64,000 bases of DNA from Corynebacterium alimapuense (GCF_003716585.1 NZ_PTJO01000006.1:110176-174175); one strand, 5' to 3'; counted from the first letter of the stretch, positions 1-9,766 are shown. Notes: generated by a model not told the origin, from the sequence alone. A program made the numbers and translations.

Positions 1-80
1 TAATTGCGGTGCGACTAACCACCCAGGAACAGTAGGACAGCTCGGTCAACCGCATCCAAGTGGAAACCTAGAAAAACCAA

Positions 81-107
81 AGCCCCAGACCAAGAAGGTC
101 CGGGGCT
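81..107 (-). terminator. Rho-independent terminator after crgA
   Basis: An 11-bp stem (81-91 with 97-107, one mismatch) has a 5-nt loop. On the minus strand it is followed by a T-rich run (complement of 70-80). It sits just downstream of the last gene of the division cluster. Nothing else is seen between 1 and 80. Confidence 0.65.
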
Positions 108-133
108 TAATTCATATAAGTGAGAGAGAGCGG

Positions 134-403
134 CTAGCGCCAACCCATGGTCATCAGCAGACCAAGGACGAACAGTCCGAAACCGATGCCATAGTTCCAA
201 GCACCCAGCTCCACCATGAAGGGGATATGTGTGCCAGCCAGGTAGTTGACTACGAGCCAGATCAGACCGGCCAGCATGAGACCGAACATGATGGCCTTGT
301 ACCAGACCGGAGTACCTCCAGTGTTGATCTTTACTGGGGTGCGGTTAGCCGAGGACGTGCTCGACTGCGGGATGGAGCTTTTGGTGATCTTCGCCTTGGG
401 CAT
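134..403 (-). CDS. crgA: Cell division protein CrgA
   Basis: An 89-aa protein with a basic Ser/Thr-rich N-terminus and two predicted membrane segments (about residues 36-55 and 66-86), separated by a short loop with GTHIPFM. This is the CrgA/UPF0233 architecture, and the length is typical. CrgA is a small integral membrane protein of the actinobacterial divisome that interacts with FtsZ, FtsI and the PknA/B system. It is encoded at the end of the pknB cluster, as in other Corynebacteriales. An 84-bp gap separates it from pknB, so it may have its own promoter as well as read-through. Family assignment rests on length, topology and location. Confidence 0.9.
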   Translation of the reverse strand: MPKAKITKSSIPQSSTSSANRTPVKINTGGTPVWYKAIMFGLMLAGLIWLVVNYLAGTHIPFMVELGAWNYGIGFGLFVLGLLMTMGWR

Positions 404-487
404 ATCAGGCCTTTCGTGTCAGTGGCGTTAAGGGTACCAGCCGACGGTGGTCCCCTAGATTTCTTTCGGTGAGCTAGCTGTTTCCTA

Positions 488-2458
488 TCATGCGCCTGGG
501 ATTAGGGCACCGACATTGAATTCATAAAGAAGAATCGTAATGGTGGCGTCCTTGCGGATGGCTCCATCTGCGGCAGGCTCGCTGGCTGCGATGAGATCCT
601 GGTCGATCAGAGCACCAGTAGGGACGGTCTCACCTTCGATCAATTGAGCAGCTGATCCCTGCCATCCAGACTCTTGGAGCATAGTTAATGCCTCATCGCG
701 CTCGAGACGAGTGATATCTGGCATGGAGATCAGCATTCCATTGGATACTTCGATGGAAATCACTGTACCCGGGGAGACGTTAGTACCTTCGTTGGTCATG
801 CTCAGTACTTGTCCCTCTGGTTCGAGAGAATCAATGGTAGTGACCTGTGCGGAAAGACCGATTGACGCCAAAGTAGCTTCGGCCTGAACCAGCTGCATAC
901 CGATTAATGACGGTACTCGGACTAACTCTGGACCAGTGGAAACCGTAATCGATACTGAGGATCCCTTGGACAGCTGGGAACCGGCGGCCGGTGACTGCGC
1001 GATAATACGTCCGATCTCGACCGCTTCCGAGTTGGCCTCGTCGACTTGCTGTTCAAGTTCTAAACCAGCAGCTTCGAGGGCATCTGCAGCCTCTTGGGGA
1101 GTCATATTGGTGATATCGGGGACATCGGTAATCTCTCGTCCGGAAGACACCGTGACGGTGACATTGGTACCAGGTTGTAGCTGGGAACCGGCGGTCGGAT
1201 TGGTACGAATGACTTGGCCGCGCGCGACATCGGGATTGGGTTCTTCGTTGATATCTACCAGTAAGCCCAGCCCCTCGAGCTCTGTGACCGCTTCTAGACG
1301 CTGCATACCCGTGACATCGGGGACAGTAACCATCGATTCGGTGGAAACTCCATTGTTGCGATCGCCTACAAAATCCCACAGGAAGGCAGATCCAATACCT
1401 AGAGCTAACAGTGCCAACAGCCCAGCAACCCAGACCATCCACCGGTTACTACGACGCTTGTCGTCAGGGGCGATTTCTTGCGGTGCGGCAGGGACTACTG
1501 GAACAGCGGTGCTGGTATTTGCAGCAGCTAACAGGGTAGGAGATACCGCGGCAGGTCCTGCTATTTCGGTCGGTACCTCGGCGGAAATATGGTGCCTGGC
1601 AGCCTCGGTGACCGCATTGCGTGCCAGGCGTTGGAGGTCTTCGCCCATCTCAGCGGCGTTTTGGTATCGATCGGCAGGGTGCTTGGCCATCGCGGTCAAC
1701 ACCACGGCGTCGACGTTGACGGCGGCGGTGGGGGACAGCGGCTCGTCGAGAAGCTCGGAAGGAGGCGTCGGATTTTCCTGGACATGCTGGTAAGCCACAG
1801 CGAAAGGCGACTCGCCCTCGAAGGGCGGCCGGCCGGTGATCGCCTCGTAGAGGACACAACCCAGTGCGTATACGTCGGAACGGGCATCGGCAGGTTTGCC
1901 ACGTGCTTGCTCAGGCGAGAGATATTGGGCCGTTCCGATGACCGCGGAGGTTTGGGTCATCGCGGATGTCGAGTCATCGAGGGCGCGAGCGATGCCAAAG
2001 TCCATCACCTTGACCGCACCCGTGTTGGTGATCATGATGTTGGCTGGCTTGATATCGCGGTGGATGATGCCAGCGTCATGACTGGCCTGCAAAGCTTGGG
2101 AGACGGGGAGCAGCACTTCCGCGGCTCGCGCCGGTGACATGGAGCCGTTCTCGCGAATAATCTCGCGAATAGTACGACCGTGAACCCGCTCCATGACGAT
2201 ATAGGGAACGTTGATGCTATCGATGATGGTCTCACCGGTGTCATAAACAGCGACGATCGCAGGATGGTTAAGACGACCGGAATTCTGCGCTTCACGGCGG
2301 AAACGCTCGCGGAAGTTGACGTCGCGAGCGAGCTCGACGCGCATGATCTTCACCGCGACACCACGCCCGAGCAGAGTATCTTCGGCCGCGTAGACATCGG
2401 ACATCCCGCCAGTGCCGATGACCTCAGCCAATGTGTAGCGATCCCCAATTAAGGTCAT
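488..2458 (-). CDS. pknB: Serine/threonine protein kinase PknB with PASTA repeats
   Basis: A 656-aa transmembrane kinase. The N-terminal Hanks-type domain shows the glycine loop GTGGMSDVY, the ATP lysine in VAVK (K37), the catalytic HRDIKPAN (D135) and DFG (153-155). An activation loop with several Thr precedes GTAQYLSPEQ. A Pro/Ala-rich juxtamembrane linker leads to one membrane span (about 340-362), then four extracellular PASTA repeats beginning VPDVTG, VPDITN, VPSLIG and MPDITR. PASTA domains sense peptidoglycan or lipid II, and the kinase controls elongation and septation. The gene overlaps pknA by 4 bp, so translation is probably coupled. The fourth PASTA is the most divergent. Confidence 0.96.
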   Translation of the reverse strand: MTLIGDRYTLAEVIGTGGMSDVYAAEDTLLGRGVAVKIMRVELARDVNFRERFRREAQNSGRLNHPAIVAVYDTGETIIDSINVPYIVMERVHGRTIREIIRENGSMSPARAAEVLLPVSQALQASHDAGIIHRDIKPANIMITNTGAVKVMDFGIARALDDSTSAMTQTSAVIGTAQYLSPEQARGKPADARSDVYALGCVLYEAITGRPPFEGESPFAVAYQHVQENPTPPSELLDEPLSPTAAVNVDAVVLTAMAKHPADRYQNAAEMGEDLQRLARNAVTEAARHHISAEVPTEIAGPAAVSPTLLAAANTSTAVPVVPAAPQEIAPDDKRRSNRWMVWVAGLLALLALGIGSAFLWDFVGDRNNGVSTESMVTVPDVTGMQRLEAVTELEGLGLLVDINEEPNPDVARGQVIRTNPTAGSQLQPGTNVTVTVSSGREITDVPDITNMTPQEAADALEAAGLELEQQVDEANSEAVEIGRIIAQSPAAGSQLSKGSSVSITVSTGPELVRVPSLIGMQLVQAEATLASIGLSAQVTTIDSLEPEGQVLSMTNEGTNVSPGTVISIEVSNGMLISMPDITRLERDEALTMLQESGWQGSAAQLIEGETVPTGALIDQDLIAASEPAADGAIRKDATITILLYEFNVGALIPGA

Positions 2459-3960
2459 CCGTCTACTCCATTGTCGAGGTAATCCGGAGAGGCGAGTACG
2501 CCCTCGTTCGTCTGCGGAGCACTGATAGGACCTTCGCTTTGGGCATCGTCGCCCGTGGCTTCATCATCAGTGTCATCGGAGTCTTCCGGTGCTGCGGTCG
2601 CAGTGGTTTCGACTGGCGTGGCGGGAGCTGTCGGACTGGTTACCTCCGGGGCAGTCGTAGTCGGAGTAGTAACCGTGGGCACGGTGGGTGTCGGAGTGAT
2701 CCGCGCGGTGGTAGTCGGCGGCGCTGGCTCAGGTGTTGAGTTTTCTCGAGTGGGCGTCGGGGTAACCCATTCAGTGACAATCTCCGGCTCAACGGTGGTC
2801 TCTGGGGTGGAGGTTTCCACGCCGCCGGTGTCACCTTCGAATAACCCGGACCTTGACGCCAAGTACATGCCTCCGCCCAAGAGGCCAGCAATGACAACTG
2901 CCATGAGCACTCCCGTGATGAAGCCGCTGTTTGAGCTGCGCTTGTTTTTTCGAGGAGCCTGGACGGCAGCGGATGCTGCTACTGCGGCTCCGGCCGCTGC
3001 CGGGTGAACGGTAGTCGGGTGAGCGACCGCACCGAGCATCCGAGTGGATTCAGTGGGGGAGGGCTCTGGAGCCAGCTGCGTCATGGCTGCGGAGGCAGGC
3101 TGAGGCGGCCGATTACCCAAGCGCACAGCAGAAACTGCCAAGGCCATTTCATTGCCGTTGGCGAAACGCTGGGTAGGCTCCTTGCGCAGCGCAATGCCAA
3201 TGAGCTCGCGAGCAGTAGCGCTGGTCTGAGTCGACAAGGGTGGTGGAGCATTGCCGATGTGGGCCAAAGCCACTGAGACTGAAGAATCGCCAGTGAAGGG
3301 ACGCTGGCCGGCAAGCATTTCGTAGCCGACGACACCAAGCGAATAGATATCGGATGCTGCGGTGACCTCTTTGCCCTGGGCCTGTTCCGGGGAGACATAT
3401 TGTGCAGTGCCAACAACCATGCCGGTGCGAGTCAACGGGACGGCTGCAGCGGCCTTAGCAATACCGAAATCGGTGATTTTGACTTGGCCGTTTTGAGTGA
3501 CCATCAGATTGCCGGGCTTGATGTCCCGGTGCACCAGATTCATTCGGTGGATGATCGAAAGCCCATGTGCGGCTTGTTCGAGTACATCCAGTGCCAAGGA
3601 CTCCGGCAACTGCTTTTCGCGGCTGAGCAGATCCGCTAGAGATTCGCCTCGAATGTACTCCATGGCAATGAAACAGAAAGTGTGACCAGCCGGATCGGGA
3701 ATTTCGCGGTAATCGTAGGTGCGAACGACATTGTCAGAGTCGAGGAGTTTGGCGGTGCTGGCTTCGTTGCGGAAACGATCGAGAAACTCGCGGTTATCTG
3801 AAAACTCTGGGCGAAGGACCTTGATAGCCACCTCGCGATCGTTGACCACATCATCAGCTAGCCACACGGTGGACATGCCGCCGTGGCCAATGATCCACTG
3901 AAGCCGATAGTCCTCACCGATGAGTTTTTGGAGCCGTTCTCGGCCCTCATTGTCGTTCAT
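2455..3960 (-). CDS. pknA: Serine/threonine protein kinase PknA
   Basis: A 501-aa membrane kinase. The kinase domain has GHGGMSTVW, K47 in VAIK, HRDIKPGN (D146) and DFG (164-166). The activation segment with TRTGMVVGTAQY carries likely autophosphorylated Thr. An Ala/Pro-rich linker precedes a single membrane span near residues 345-370. The outer tail is Thr/Pro/Glu-rich low-complexity sequence rather than PASTA repeats. PknA works with PknB on cell shape and division substrates. The start overlaps the pbpA stop by 1 bp and the end overlaps pknB by 4 bp, so the whole run appears to be one transcription unit. Confidence 0.95.
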   Translation of the reverse strand: MNDNEGRERLQKLIGEDYRLQWIIGHGGMSTVWLADDVVNDREVAIKVLRPEFSDNREFLDRFRNEASTAKLLDSDNVVRTYDYREIPDPAGHTFCFIAMEYIRGESLADLLSREKQLPESLALDVLEQAAHGLSIIHRMNLVHRDIKPGNLMVTQNGQVKITDFGIAKAAAAVPLTRTGMVVGTAQYVSPEQAQGKEVTAASDIYSLGVVGYEMLAGQRPFTGDSSVSVALAHIGNAPPPLSTQTSATARELIGIALRKEPTQRFANGNEMALAVSAVRLGNRPPQPASAAMTQLAPEPSPTESTRMLGAVAHPTTVHPAAAGAAVAASAAVQAPRKNKRSSNSGFITGVLMAVVIAGLLGGGMYLASRSGLFEGDTGGVETSTPETTVEPEIVTEWVTPTPTRENSTPEPAPPTTTARITPTPTVPTVTTPTTTAPEVTSPTAPATPVETTATAAPEDSDDTDDEATGDDAQSEGPISAPQTNEGVLASPDYLDNGVDG

Positions 3961-5414
3961 TATGAACCTTCCTGGGCAGCCAGGGCAGCCTGGATAACAG
4001 CGCGGCCAATAGGAGAGGCCACCTGTCCACCGGTTGCGCTCGTGCCGTATCCGCCACCATTTTTGACGACAACTGCGACTGCCACGTCAGCATCTTCGCT
4101 CGGGGCGAAGGCTACGTACCAAGTGTGCGGAGCAGAGCTTTCATCACCATGCTCGGCGGTACCAGTCTTGGAAGCGTAACCCGTCCCGCTGCCGCCAGTG
4201 GTGTTGCTCTCGGAGGCGAGCATGAGTTGGGTCAGTTCTTCTGCAATGTCAGAGCTTATAGCTTGGGTGACCTCGTTGGGATCAGTGCTGCGTAATTCAT
4301 CAAGGTTGCTGCCGGTAATCCGGTCGACGAGGTAGGGCTCCATGCGCAGCCCGTCATTAGCGACGGTCCCGGCCATCACCGCAGCCTGGAGTGCAGACAT
4401 CGTGACATCGCGCTGACCAATAGAGGTTTGGCCTAGCGCCGCATCATCGGGAATATCGCCGAGAGAGCCGGCAGACATAGGCACGCCTAGGTCATAGGTC
4501 TCTCCGACACCGAAGGCATCGGCGGCACTACTTAAGGAATCTGCGCCGACATCAATACCCATCTGCACGAAAGCGGTATTACAGGAGTTGGCGAACGCAG
4601 TCTCTAAGGAGACTTCAGTAGATCCGGCACATTGCTGGTTACCGTAGTTAGTCAGCGTGGTGTTGGTGTTAGGCAGCGTGATCGAAGAAGCACCAGTGAG
4701 CTGAGAACTAGAGCTATAGCCGTTTTCTAACCCAGCGGCGGTGGTGATGATCTTAAAGATCGAGCCGGGGGGAAGAGTCTCTTGGCTGGCGTGGTTGGTC
4801 AGCGGGTTGCCTGGGTCGCTGTTGATTTCAGCCCAAGCATCGTTGGCAGTGGTGGGATCCACGATTGAGTTCGGATCAAAGCTGGGCGAGGAAGCCATAG
4901 CCAGAACTTCGCCAGTCGAAGGCTGCAAAGCAACAACTGCACCCTCGTAGCCATTGTCGCTGAGCTGCTGCTGGGCAACCTTCTGGACAGTGGGATCCAA
5001 GGTGAGTTCGAGGTTGGCACCTGTGGATTCTTGGCCAGTGATGGTATCCATCCAACGAGTTCCAAAGAGTGAATCATCGGTGCCGTTGAGGATGGAGTTA
5101 TAAGAGGATTCTAGTCCCGCGGCTCCGAACTGATCAGAGAGATAACCCACGACTGGAGCGAAAGCGGTGGGGTTATCGGAAGGATAGGAGCGATTATAAA
5201 AACCCTCCTCATCCGCAGTGCTAGAGGCCAGCACGACCCCTCCTGCGGAAATCTGGCCTCGAGGGATTGACTTCATCTCGAGGAACCCACGCTGATTCAG
5301 CGCGTTGTTGGCGTATTCGTCCTGACGGAACCCCTGAATGATGGTGAGATTGATCATCAGAATGAGGGTTAACAGCAGGGCAAACACAGCGACGAGTCTG
5401 ATAGGGCGGTTCAT
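3960..5414 (-). CDS. pbpA: Penicillin-binding protein PbpA (class B transpeptidase)
   Basis: A 484-aa protein with an N-terminal membrane anchor (about 7-27), a dimerisation region, and a transpeptidase domain. All three catalytic boxes are present: SIFK (S218, K221), SCN (277-279) and KTG (416-418). It cross-links peptidoglycan outside the membrane and pairs with the SEDS protein encoded immediately upstream, forming a RodA/PBP-type synthase. Length and gene order match mycobacterial and corynebacterial PbpA. The gene lies directly against rodA with no spacer. Confidence 0.95.
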   Translation of the reverse strand: MNRPIRLVAVFALLLTLILMINLTIIQGFRQDEYANNALNQRGFLEMKSIPRGQISAGGVVLASSTADEEGFYNRSYPSDNPTAFAPVVGYLSDQFGAAGLESSYNSILNGTDDSLFGTRWMDTITGQESTGANLELTLDPTVQKVAQQQLSDNGYEGAVVALQPSTGEVLAMASSPSFDPNSIVDPTTANDAWAEINSDPGNPLTNHASQETLPPGSIFKIITTAAGLENGYSSSSQLTGASSITLPNTNTTLTNYGNQQCAGSTEVSLETAFANSCNTAFVQMGIDVGADSLSSAADAFGVGETYDLGVPMSAGSLGDIPDDAALGQTSIGQRDVTMSALQAAVMAGTVANDGLRMEPYLVDRITGSNLDELRSTDPNEVTQAISSDIAEELTQLMLASESNTTGGSGTGYASKTGTAEHGDESSAPHTWYVAFAPSEDADVAVAVVVKNGGGYGTSATGGQVASPIGRAVIQAALAAQEGS

Positions 5415-6794
5415 CTAGCGGTTCACCTCGCTCTGATTAAAAGTGGGGAAATATCCGGTTTCTGCGCCTTGGCGATTCGGATTCCCAGTGCTGAGTCCGG
5501 CATCGGTCTCAGCCGGCCGGCGAGCGGAGTCGGAGATTCTTAGCAATATTGCGATCAGGATGTAGTTGGCCATCAGTGAGGATCCGCCCGCGGACATGAA
5601 CGGAGTGGTCAGTCCGGTCATCGGCATCAGTGCGCTGACACCTGCGGTGACGACGAAAATCTGAATGGCGATAGTTAACGAGAGTCCTGCGGCGACGAGC
5701 TTCCCATAGGAGTCACGCACCAACAAAGCGGTACGGAATCCTCGGGAGACCAGCAGTGCAAACAACACGAGGACTGCTCCCAGACCAATGAGTCCGAGTT
5801 CTTCACCGATCGCGGTAAGGATGAAATCGGAGTGCGCAACTGGCACAATTTCAGGATTTCCCTGACCTAGGCCGGTGCCAACGATTCCGCCCCAGGACAT
5901 ACCGAATAGGGCTTGGGAGAGCTGATAGCCGGTGGAATCGTAATTAGCTATCGGATCTTGGAAGTTGGAGACGCGTTCCTGGATTTTGGCCGAGACTTGG
6001 TAGATGGCGTAGCCGCCAATGCCTACCAAGGTGACGCCAATCAAAAGCCAGGAGGTTCGGTTGGTGGCCAAATACATCATGCCGAGCACGGTGGAAAACA
6101 GCAGCAGGGCAGGGCCGAAGTCATTGGAGGCTGCCATGATGAGGATGGCGATGGCCCAGACTGCCAAGATGGGTGCCAGGTCGCGCAGTCGTGGGAATTC
6201 GATTCCTAAGAAACGGTAGCCAGCGACATTAAAAAGTGCGCGTTTATTGACCAATAGCTGTGCGAAAAACAGCAGCAGCAGGATCTTAGAGAACTCACCC
6301 GGCTGGATAGAAAATGGCCCAATGGTGATCCAAATACGAGCGTCGGCGTTGATCTGAGTCGGCCAGACCAACGGCAAGGCCAAGAACACTAGGCCAACGA
6401 GCCCGAGCAAATAAGAATAGCGAGACAACGATTTATGGTCTCGGAGCAAAGTGAGCACACCGATCATGAGCCCGATTCCCAGCAGCGTCCACATCACTTG
6501 TCGGCTGGCCATCGACGTCCCATTGGCGATGTCGAGGCGGTAAATCATCACCAGTCCTAGGCCGTTGAGGACAGAGACCACCGGCAGAATGATCTGATCA
6601 GCATGCGGGGCCAAGATCACCAAGGCAACGTGTGCAGTGGAAAAGATCAAGATGAAGCCACCAATGAGCCACAGCATATCGGTGGTGAGAGCGTTGCCCT
6701 GGCTGAGCTCTAGGTTCGCTAGTGTCACTGTGAGCAGCACCGCAGCCAGAATCAGCAGGTTGAGCTCAGTTCGGCGAGCGGAAAGAAAAGACAC
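5415..6794 (-). CDS. rodA: SEDS-family peptidoglycan polymerase RodA/FtsW
   Basis: A 459-aa polytopic protein with about 10-12 hydrophobic spans. SEDS hallmarks are visible: QPGEFSKILLLLFFA after span 5, the DFGPALLLF segment, and the C-terminal GLTTPFMSAGGSS motif. It polymerises lipid II glycan strands and works with PbpA next door. The C-terminal tail after about residue 430 is cytoplasmic and polar. It abuts pstP upstream and pbpA downstream without spacers, indicating tight co-expression. Confidence 0.94.
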   Translation of the reverse strand: MSFLSARRTELNLLILAAVLLTVTLANLELSQGNALTTDMLWLIGGFILIFSTAHVALVILAPHADQIILPVVSVLNGLGLVMIYRLDIANGTSMASRQVMWTLLGIGLMIGVLTLLRDHKSLSRYSYLLGLVGLVFLALPLVWPTQINADARIWITIGPFSIQPGEFSKILLLLFFAQLLVNKRALFNVAGYRFLGIEFPRLRDLAPILAVWAIAILIMAASNDFGPALLLFSTVLGMMYLATNRTSWLLIGVTLVGIGGYAIYQVSAKIQERVSNFQDPIANYDSTGYQLSQALFGMSWGGIVGTGLGQGNPEIVPVAHSDFILTAIGEELGLIGLGAVLVLFALLVSRGFRTALLVRDSYGKLVAAGLSLTIAIQIFVVTAGVSALMPMTGLTTPFMSAGGSSLMANYILIAILLRISDSARRPAETDAGLSTGNPNRQGAETGYFPTFNQSEVNR

Positions 6795-8204
6795 TTAGTT
6801 CACCTCCCGGCAGTTGATACCCGGGCGGGAGAGGTCGCCGGAATCAGCATTGCCCTCGGCCTCGGGCTGGGTGTCCCGATCAATACAGACCGGCAGAGCT
6901 TGATCTGCCAAGCGGCGCAGCTGACCTGTGACCTCGTCATAAGAGCCGCTGGCGAGTCCATCAACTGACGTGCGTGTGGACTCAGGGAGATCTTCGAGGG
7001 TGAAAGCGGAACAATCATCGGCGCTGCCGACATCGACCAGGCGTAGCGCACCAGCCTCGTTAAGGCAGGCCTCTTGATATGGCGAGTGCAAATCTTTACC
7101 GAATACGGAGTACTCAATTCCCTGTTCGATCAAGAGTTGATCGTTGCTACCGGTGGCCACAAAATAGGTTCGATCCACGACCGACCAAGTCCACCAGCCA
7201 GCTACCACGAGTCCAATGAGCAGCAGTAGCCCGGCGATTAATGCCGAGAGACGAAACCTACCTCCTCGACCACCGACAGCGCCGGATTGGCTCGGGGTAG
7301 CTTCACCCATCGCTTGGGGTTGGGTTTGTACTCCTCCGTCTGGAGAGATGTTCTTGGGCTGCCGGCTCAATAGTGCAGCCCTACCTGCGGAGGTATCGGG
7401 ATGAGAGTCTTCTTCGATCTCACCCAACAAGGCACCTGCGGTGGCGGGGATGACAGAGATGGCGGACAAAGCGGCGTCGTCAAGCAAGGAGGCATCGACG
7501 ATATCGGCGATGACCACGGTGACATTGTCGGGTCCTCCGGAGCGCAGCGCTAGCTCAATGAGACGGTGCGCGGCCTCCTCTGGAGTGCCTTCAGCGAGGG
7601 TGGTCTCGATGGTGGAGGCAGTCACTGGGTCAGACAGCCCGTCCGAGCAAAGCAGAATACGGTCACCTGGGAGCGCTTCAAGCACGCTGAGCGTGGGCTC
7701 AACCGGGCGGCCCGTATAGGCCTTGAGGATCAATGATTTCTGTGGGTGGGAGGAGACATCCTCCGGGTCGAGCTTGCCTTCGTCGACAAGAGATTGAACG
7801 AAGGTGTCATCGATAGTGATCTGGGTGAGCTTGCCATCGCGCATTCGATAGCCGCGAGAGTCACCGACATGGATCATGCCGAATTCCCGACCATTGAACA
7901 TCATGGCAGTCAGCGTCGTGCCCATGCCATCGGTTTCCGGCTTTTCGCGTACTACCTCGGCGATCTGTCGGTTGGCATCCTCAGCGACATTCCCGATCAA
8001 GGCGAGCATGTCGTTGTCTGCCGGGTCGGTATCTAGCCGCTCGAGGTGGGTAATCATGAGCATGCTGGCGACTTCACCAGCGGCATGTCCGCCCATGCCA
8101 TCGGCCAACGCCAGCAGGTTGGGCCCCGCGTAGGCAGAGTCCTCGTTGTTGCTGCGCACTAGGCCGCGGTCAGAGTAAACGGTGTAATTGAGACGAAGCG
8201 TCAC
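6795..8204 (-). CDS. pstP: PP2C-type serine/threonine phosphatase PstP
   Basis: A 469-aa protein. The PP2C domain (about 1-235) has the metal motifs RSNNEDSAY, LADGMGGHAAGE, HVGDSRGYR, LLCSDGLSD and GGPDNVTVV. A single membrane span lies near 325-345, followed by an extracellular tail with several cysteines. It reverses PknA/PknB phosphorylation of cell-wall and division proteins. It overlaps fhaB by 4 bp. The extracellular region is small and variable, as in other corynebacterial Ppp proteins. Confidence 0.95.
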   Translation of the reverse strand: MTLRLNYTVYSDRGLVRSNNEDSAYAGPNLLALADGMGGHAAGEVASMLMITHLERLDTDPADNDMLALIGNVAEDANRQIAEVVREKPETDGMGTTLTAMMFNGREFGMIHVGDSRGYRMRDGKLTQITIDDTFVQSLVDEGKLDPEDVSSHPQKSLILKAYTGRPVEPTLSVLEALPGDRILLCSDGLSDPVTASTIETTLAEGTPEEAAHRLIELALRSGGPDNVTVVIADIVDASLLDDAALSAISVIPATAGALLGEIEEDSHPDTSAGRAALLSRQPKNISPDGGVQTQPQAMGEATPSQSGAVGGRGGRFRLSALIAGLLLLIGLVVAGWWTWSVVDRTYFVATGSNDQLLIEQGIEYSVFGKDLHSPYQEACLNEAGALRLVDVGSADDCSAFTLEDLPESTRTSVDGLASGSYDEVTGQLRRLADQALPVCIDRDTQPEAEGNADSGDLSRPGINCREVN

Positions 8205-8674
8205 GGAATCAACCTCACTGTCGTTCGGCCGACTTTAATATCGGTGCCCACTCCGACTCGTTCAGGCTGATCGATTCGGTAGCCGCCGACGAAGGTGCCA
8301 TTGCGGGAATCGAGGTCTTCGACAAACCAATCCGAACCGCGTCGGAACAACCTCGCGTGCCGGCCAGAGGAGTAGTCATCGCCCAGTTGGAAATCACACT
8401 CTGGACTACGGCCGAGTACGGCTTCCTCTAATGCAGCGACCTCCATATGGGAGCCTTTCAGTGGCCCATCGATGACGGTTAGCTGGCGCGCTGCTTCTCG
8501 ACGTCCCGGTATCACCGCTGCTGACCGTAGCTGCGGGGCTGGGGTCATCGTGCTGCTGGTGACCCCAGCGGCGAGTTGAACGTCTTTGCGCATTGCCCGT
8601 AGTGCCATGAGTACAAAAAACCACAGCAGCGCTAACAGGCCGATACGGAAAACGAGCATCACAATCGAATCCAC
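8201..8674 (-). CDS. fhaB: FHA-domain protein FhaB (FipA)
   Basis: A 157-aa protein with an N-terminal membrane segment (about 3-27) and a C-terminal forkhead-associated domain. The FHA core is visible as LGRSPECDFQL, SGRHARLF and DLDSRNGTFVGG. It binds phosphothreonine produced by PknA/PknB and links kinase output to the division machinery. The gene lies 21 bp downstream of fhaA and overlaps pstP by 4 bp. Confidence 0.93.
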   Translation of the reverse strand: MDSIVMLVFRIGLLALLWFFVLMALRAMRKDVQLAAGVTSSTMTPAPQLRSAAVIPGRREAARQLTVIDGPLKGSHMEVAALEEAVLGRSPECDFQLGDDYSSGRHARLFRRGSDWFVEDLDSRNGTFVGGYRIDQPERVGVGTDIKVGRTTVRLIP

Positions 8675-8695
8675 GGCTACCTCCTTTGTGGTTAT

Positions 8696-9502
8696 CTAAT
8701 GGCGGTTCGGGTCCACAATGCGGACCTCAATATGAGAGTGGCCAACCGTAATAACGTCTCCGTCTGCCAGAAGCCAGTTGTCTACCGGCATGTCATTGAC
8801 GGTGGTTCCGTTGGTCGACTCCAAGTCGACTAACACTGCGTCATGTCCATCCCAAGTGATCTCCGCATGTTGTCGGGAGACACCTGTGTCGGGCAGCCGC
8901 AGATCGGCGTCATTGCTTCGGCCGATAATATTCGAGCCTTCCTTGATAAGGAAGGTACGGGAGGAGCCATCCTGCAGCAGTAGGCTGACCACCGGCTGCT
9001 TGGGGATCTGTGAGATTTCGGTGGGCGCGTCAATATCGTTCATGATCTCCTCCTGATGGGGATCCTCTGAGCTGGCAATGTCTGCGCTGCTGATTGCATC
9101 GAAGCCGCTGACATCAGTCGGAGTGCCGTCCGCATAGGACGACACCCGCAGCTGGCCGGTTCGCAGCCCCGATTCTTCAGCGATTCGGACGACCACAGGG
9201 CCGGAGAGTTGCCAACCATGATTACGGCAGTATCGCGACATCTGGTCAGCGAAACCGGCTGGAAGGTTTTGGTTCGCCTGCGACAGGGACTCTAGGTCCT
9301 TGGAGGAAACCCCCACCACATAAACATTTGGCGCGCCGGGGATACCTCCGCCGAGATTTGCGAGGTTATCCTCGGCTTCTTGCTTGAGCAGCTCTTCGAT
9401 CTCGGCAGGTACTACTCGGCCACCGAAAACGAAGGCAAAACCGTTGTCGAGACCGCGCTGTAGAGCACTATCGAGCCTGGCGAAACGTGCCATCAGGGAC
9501 AT
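8696..9502 (-). CDS. fhaA: FHA-domain protein FhaA with DUF3662
   Basis: A 268-aa protein, first gene of the minus-strand operon. The N-terminal DUF3662 region (about 1-125) starts with MARFARLDSALQRGLDN. An acidic linker leads to a C-terminal FHA domain with IIGRSNDADLRL, VSRQHAEI and LESTNGTTVND. In mycobacteria FhaA binds the phosphorylated MviN pseudokinase domain and modulates cell-wall synthesis. A good ribosome site (AGGAGA, minus strand) lies about 9 nt before the ATG at 9502. Confidence 0.94.
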   Translation of the reverse strand: MSLMARFARLDSALQRGLDNGFAFVFGGRVVPAEIEELLKQEAEDNLANLGGGIPGAPNVYVVGVSSKDLESLSQANQNLPAGFADQMSRYCRNHGWQLSGPVVVRIAEESGLRTGQLRVSSYADGTPTDVSGFDAISSADIASSEDPHQEEIMNDIDAPTEISQIPKQPVVSLLLQDGSSRTFLIKEGSNIIGRSNDADLRLPDTGVSRQHAEITWDGHDAVLVDLESTNGTTVNDMPVDNWLLADGDVITVGHSHIEVRIVDPNRH

Positions 9503-9529
9503 GTGCGCGGTCTCCTTTCACCTCAGATG

Positions 9530-9621
9530 GATTACTTAAGTAGCGCGAGGAGTAGTCCCCACGCGCACGACATGCACCAGTATAGGGGGCAACACCACCT
9601 GAAACCCATACCTAAGTAATC
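9530..9621. repeat. Inverted repeat flanking the fhaA promoter
   Basis: GATTACTTA at 9530-9538 is the exact reverse complement of TAAGTAATC at 9613-9621. The left arm also contains the 10-bp palindrome TACTTAAGTA (9533-9542). The arms bracket the TATACT box, which suggests an operator pair or a looping site. Confidence 0.45.
9579..9584 (-). promoter_or_regulatory. Probable -10 element of the fhaA-to-pknB operon
   Basis: The minus strand reads TATACT here, 77 nt upstream of the fhaA start. A weak -35 (GGGTTT) lies 17 nt upstream. It is the best promoter-like match in the fhaA leader and lies between the arms of an inverted repeat (9530-9538 and 9613-9621). Confidence 0.45.
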
Positions 9622-9766
9622 AGGGGGCGCGGCGAGAAAGTCCTGGGAAGGCTCTGGAAATTGCCCTTGAACTGGCGATTTGTTAATCGTATGGGCATTG
9701 ATGTTAACTTAATGAAGTCGCACAGCGGACCGTGGTTTATTCTGCGGAAAGTTGGAACCAACACCC

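Noticed and set aside
936..1793. Long open frame on the plus strand opposite pknB
   Set aside because: It lies antisense to a well-conserved kinase gene, has Ser/Arg-rich content typical of a reverse-frame shadow, and shows no recognisable motif.
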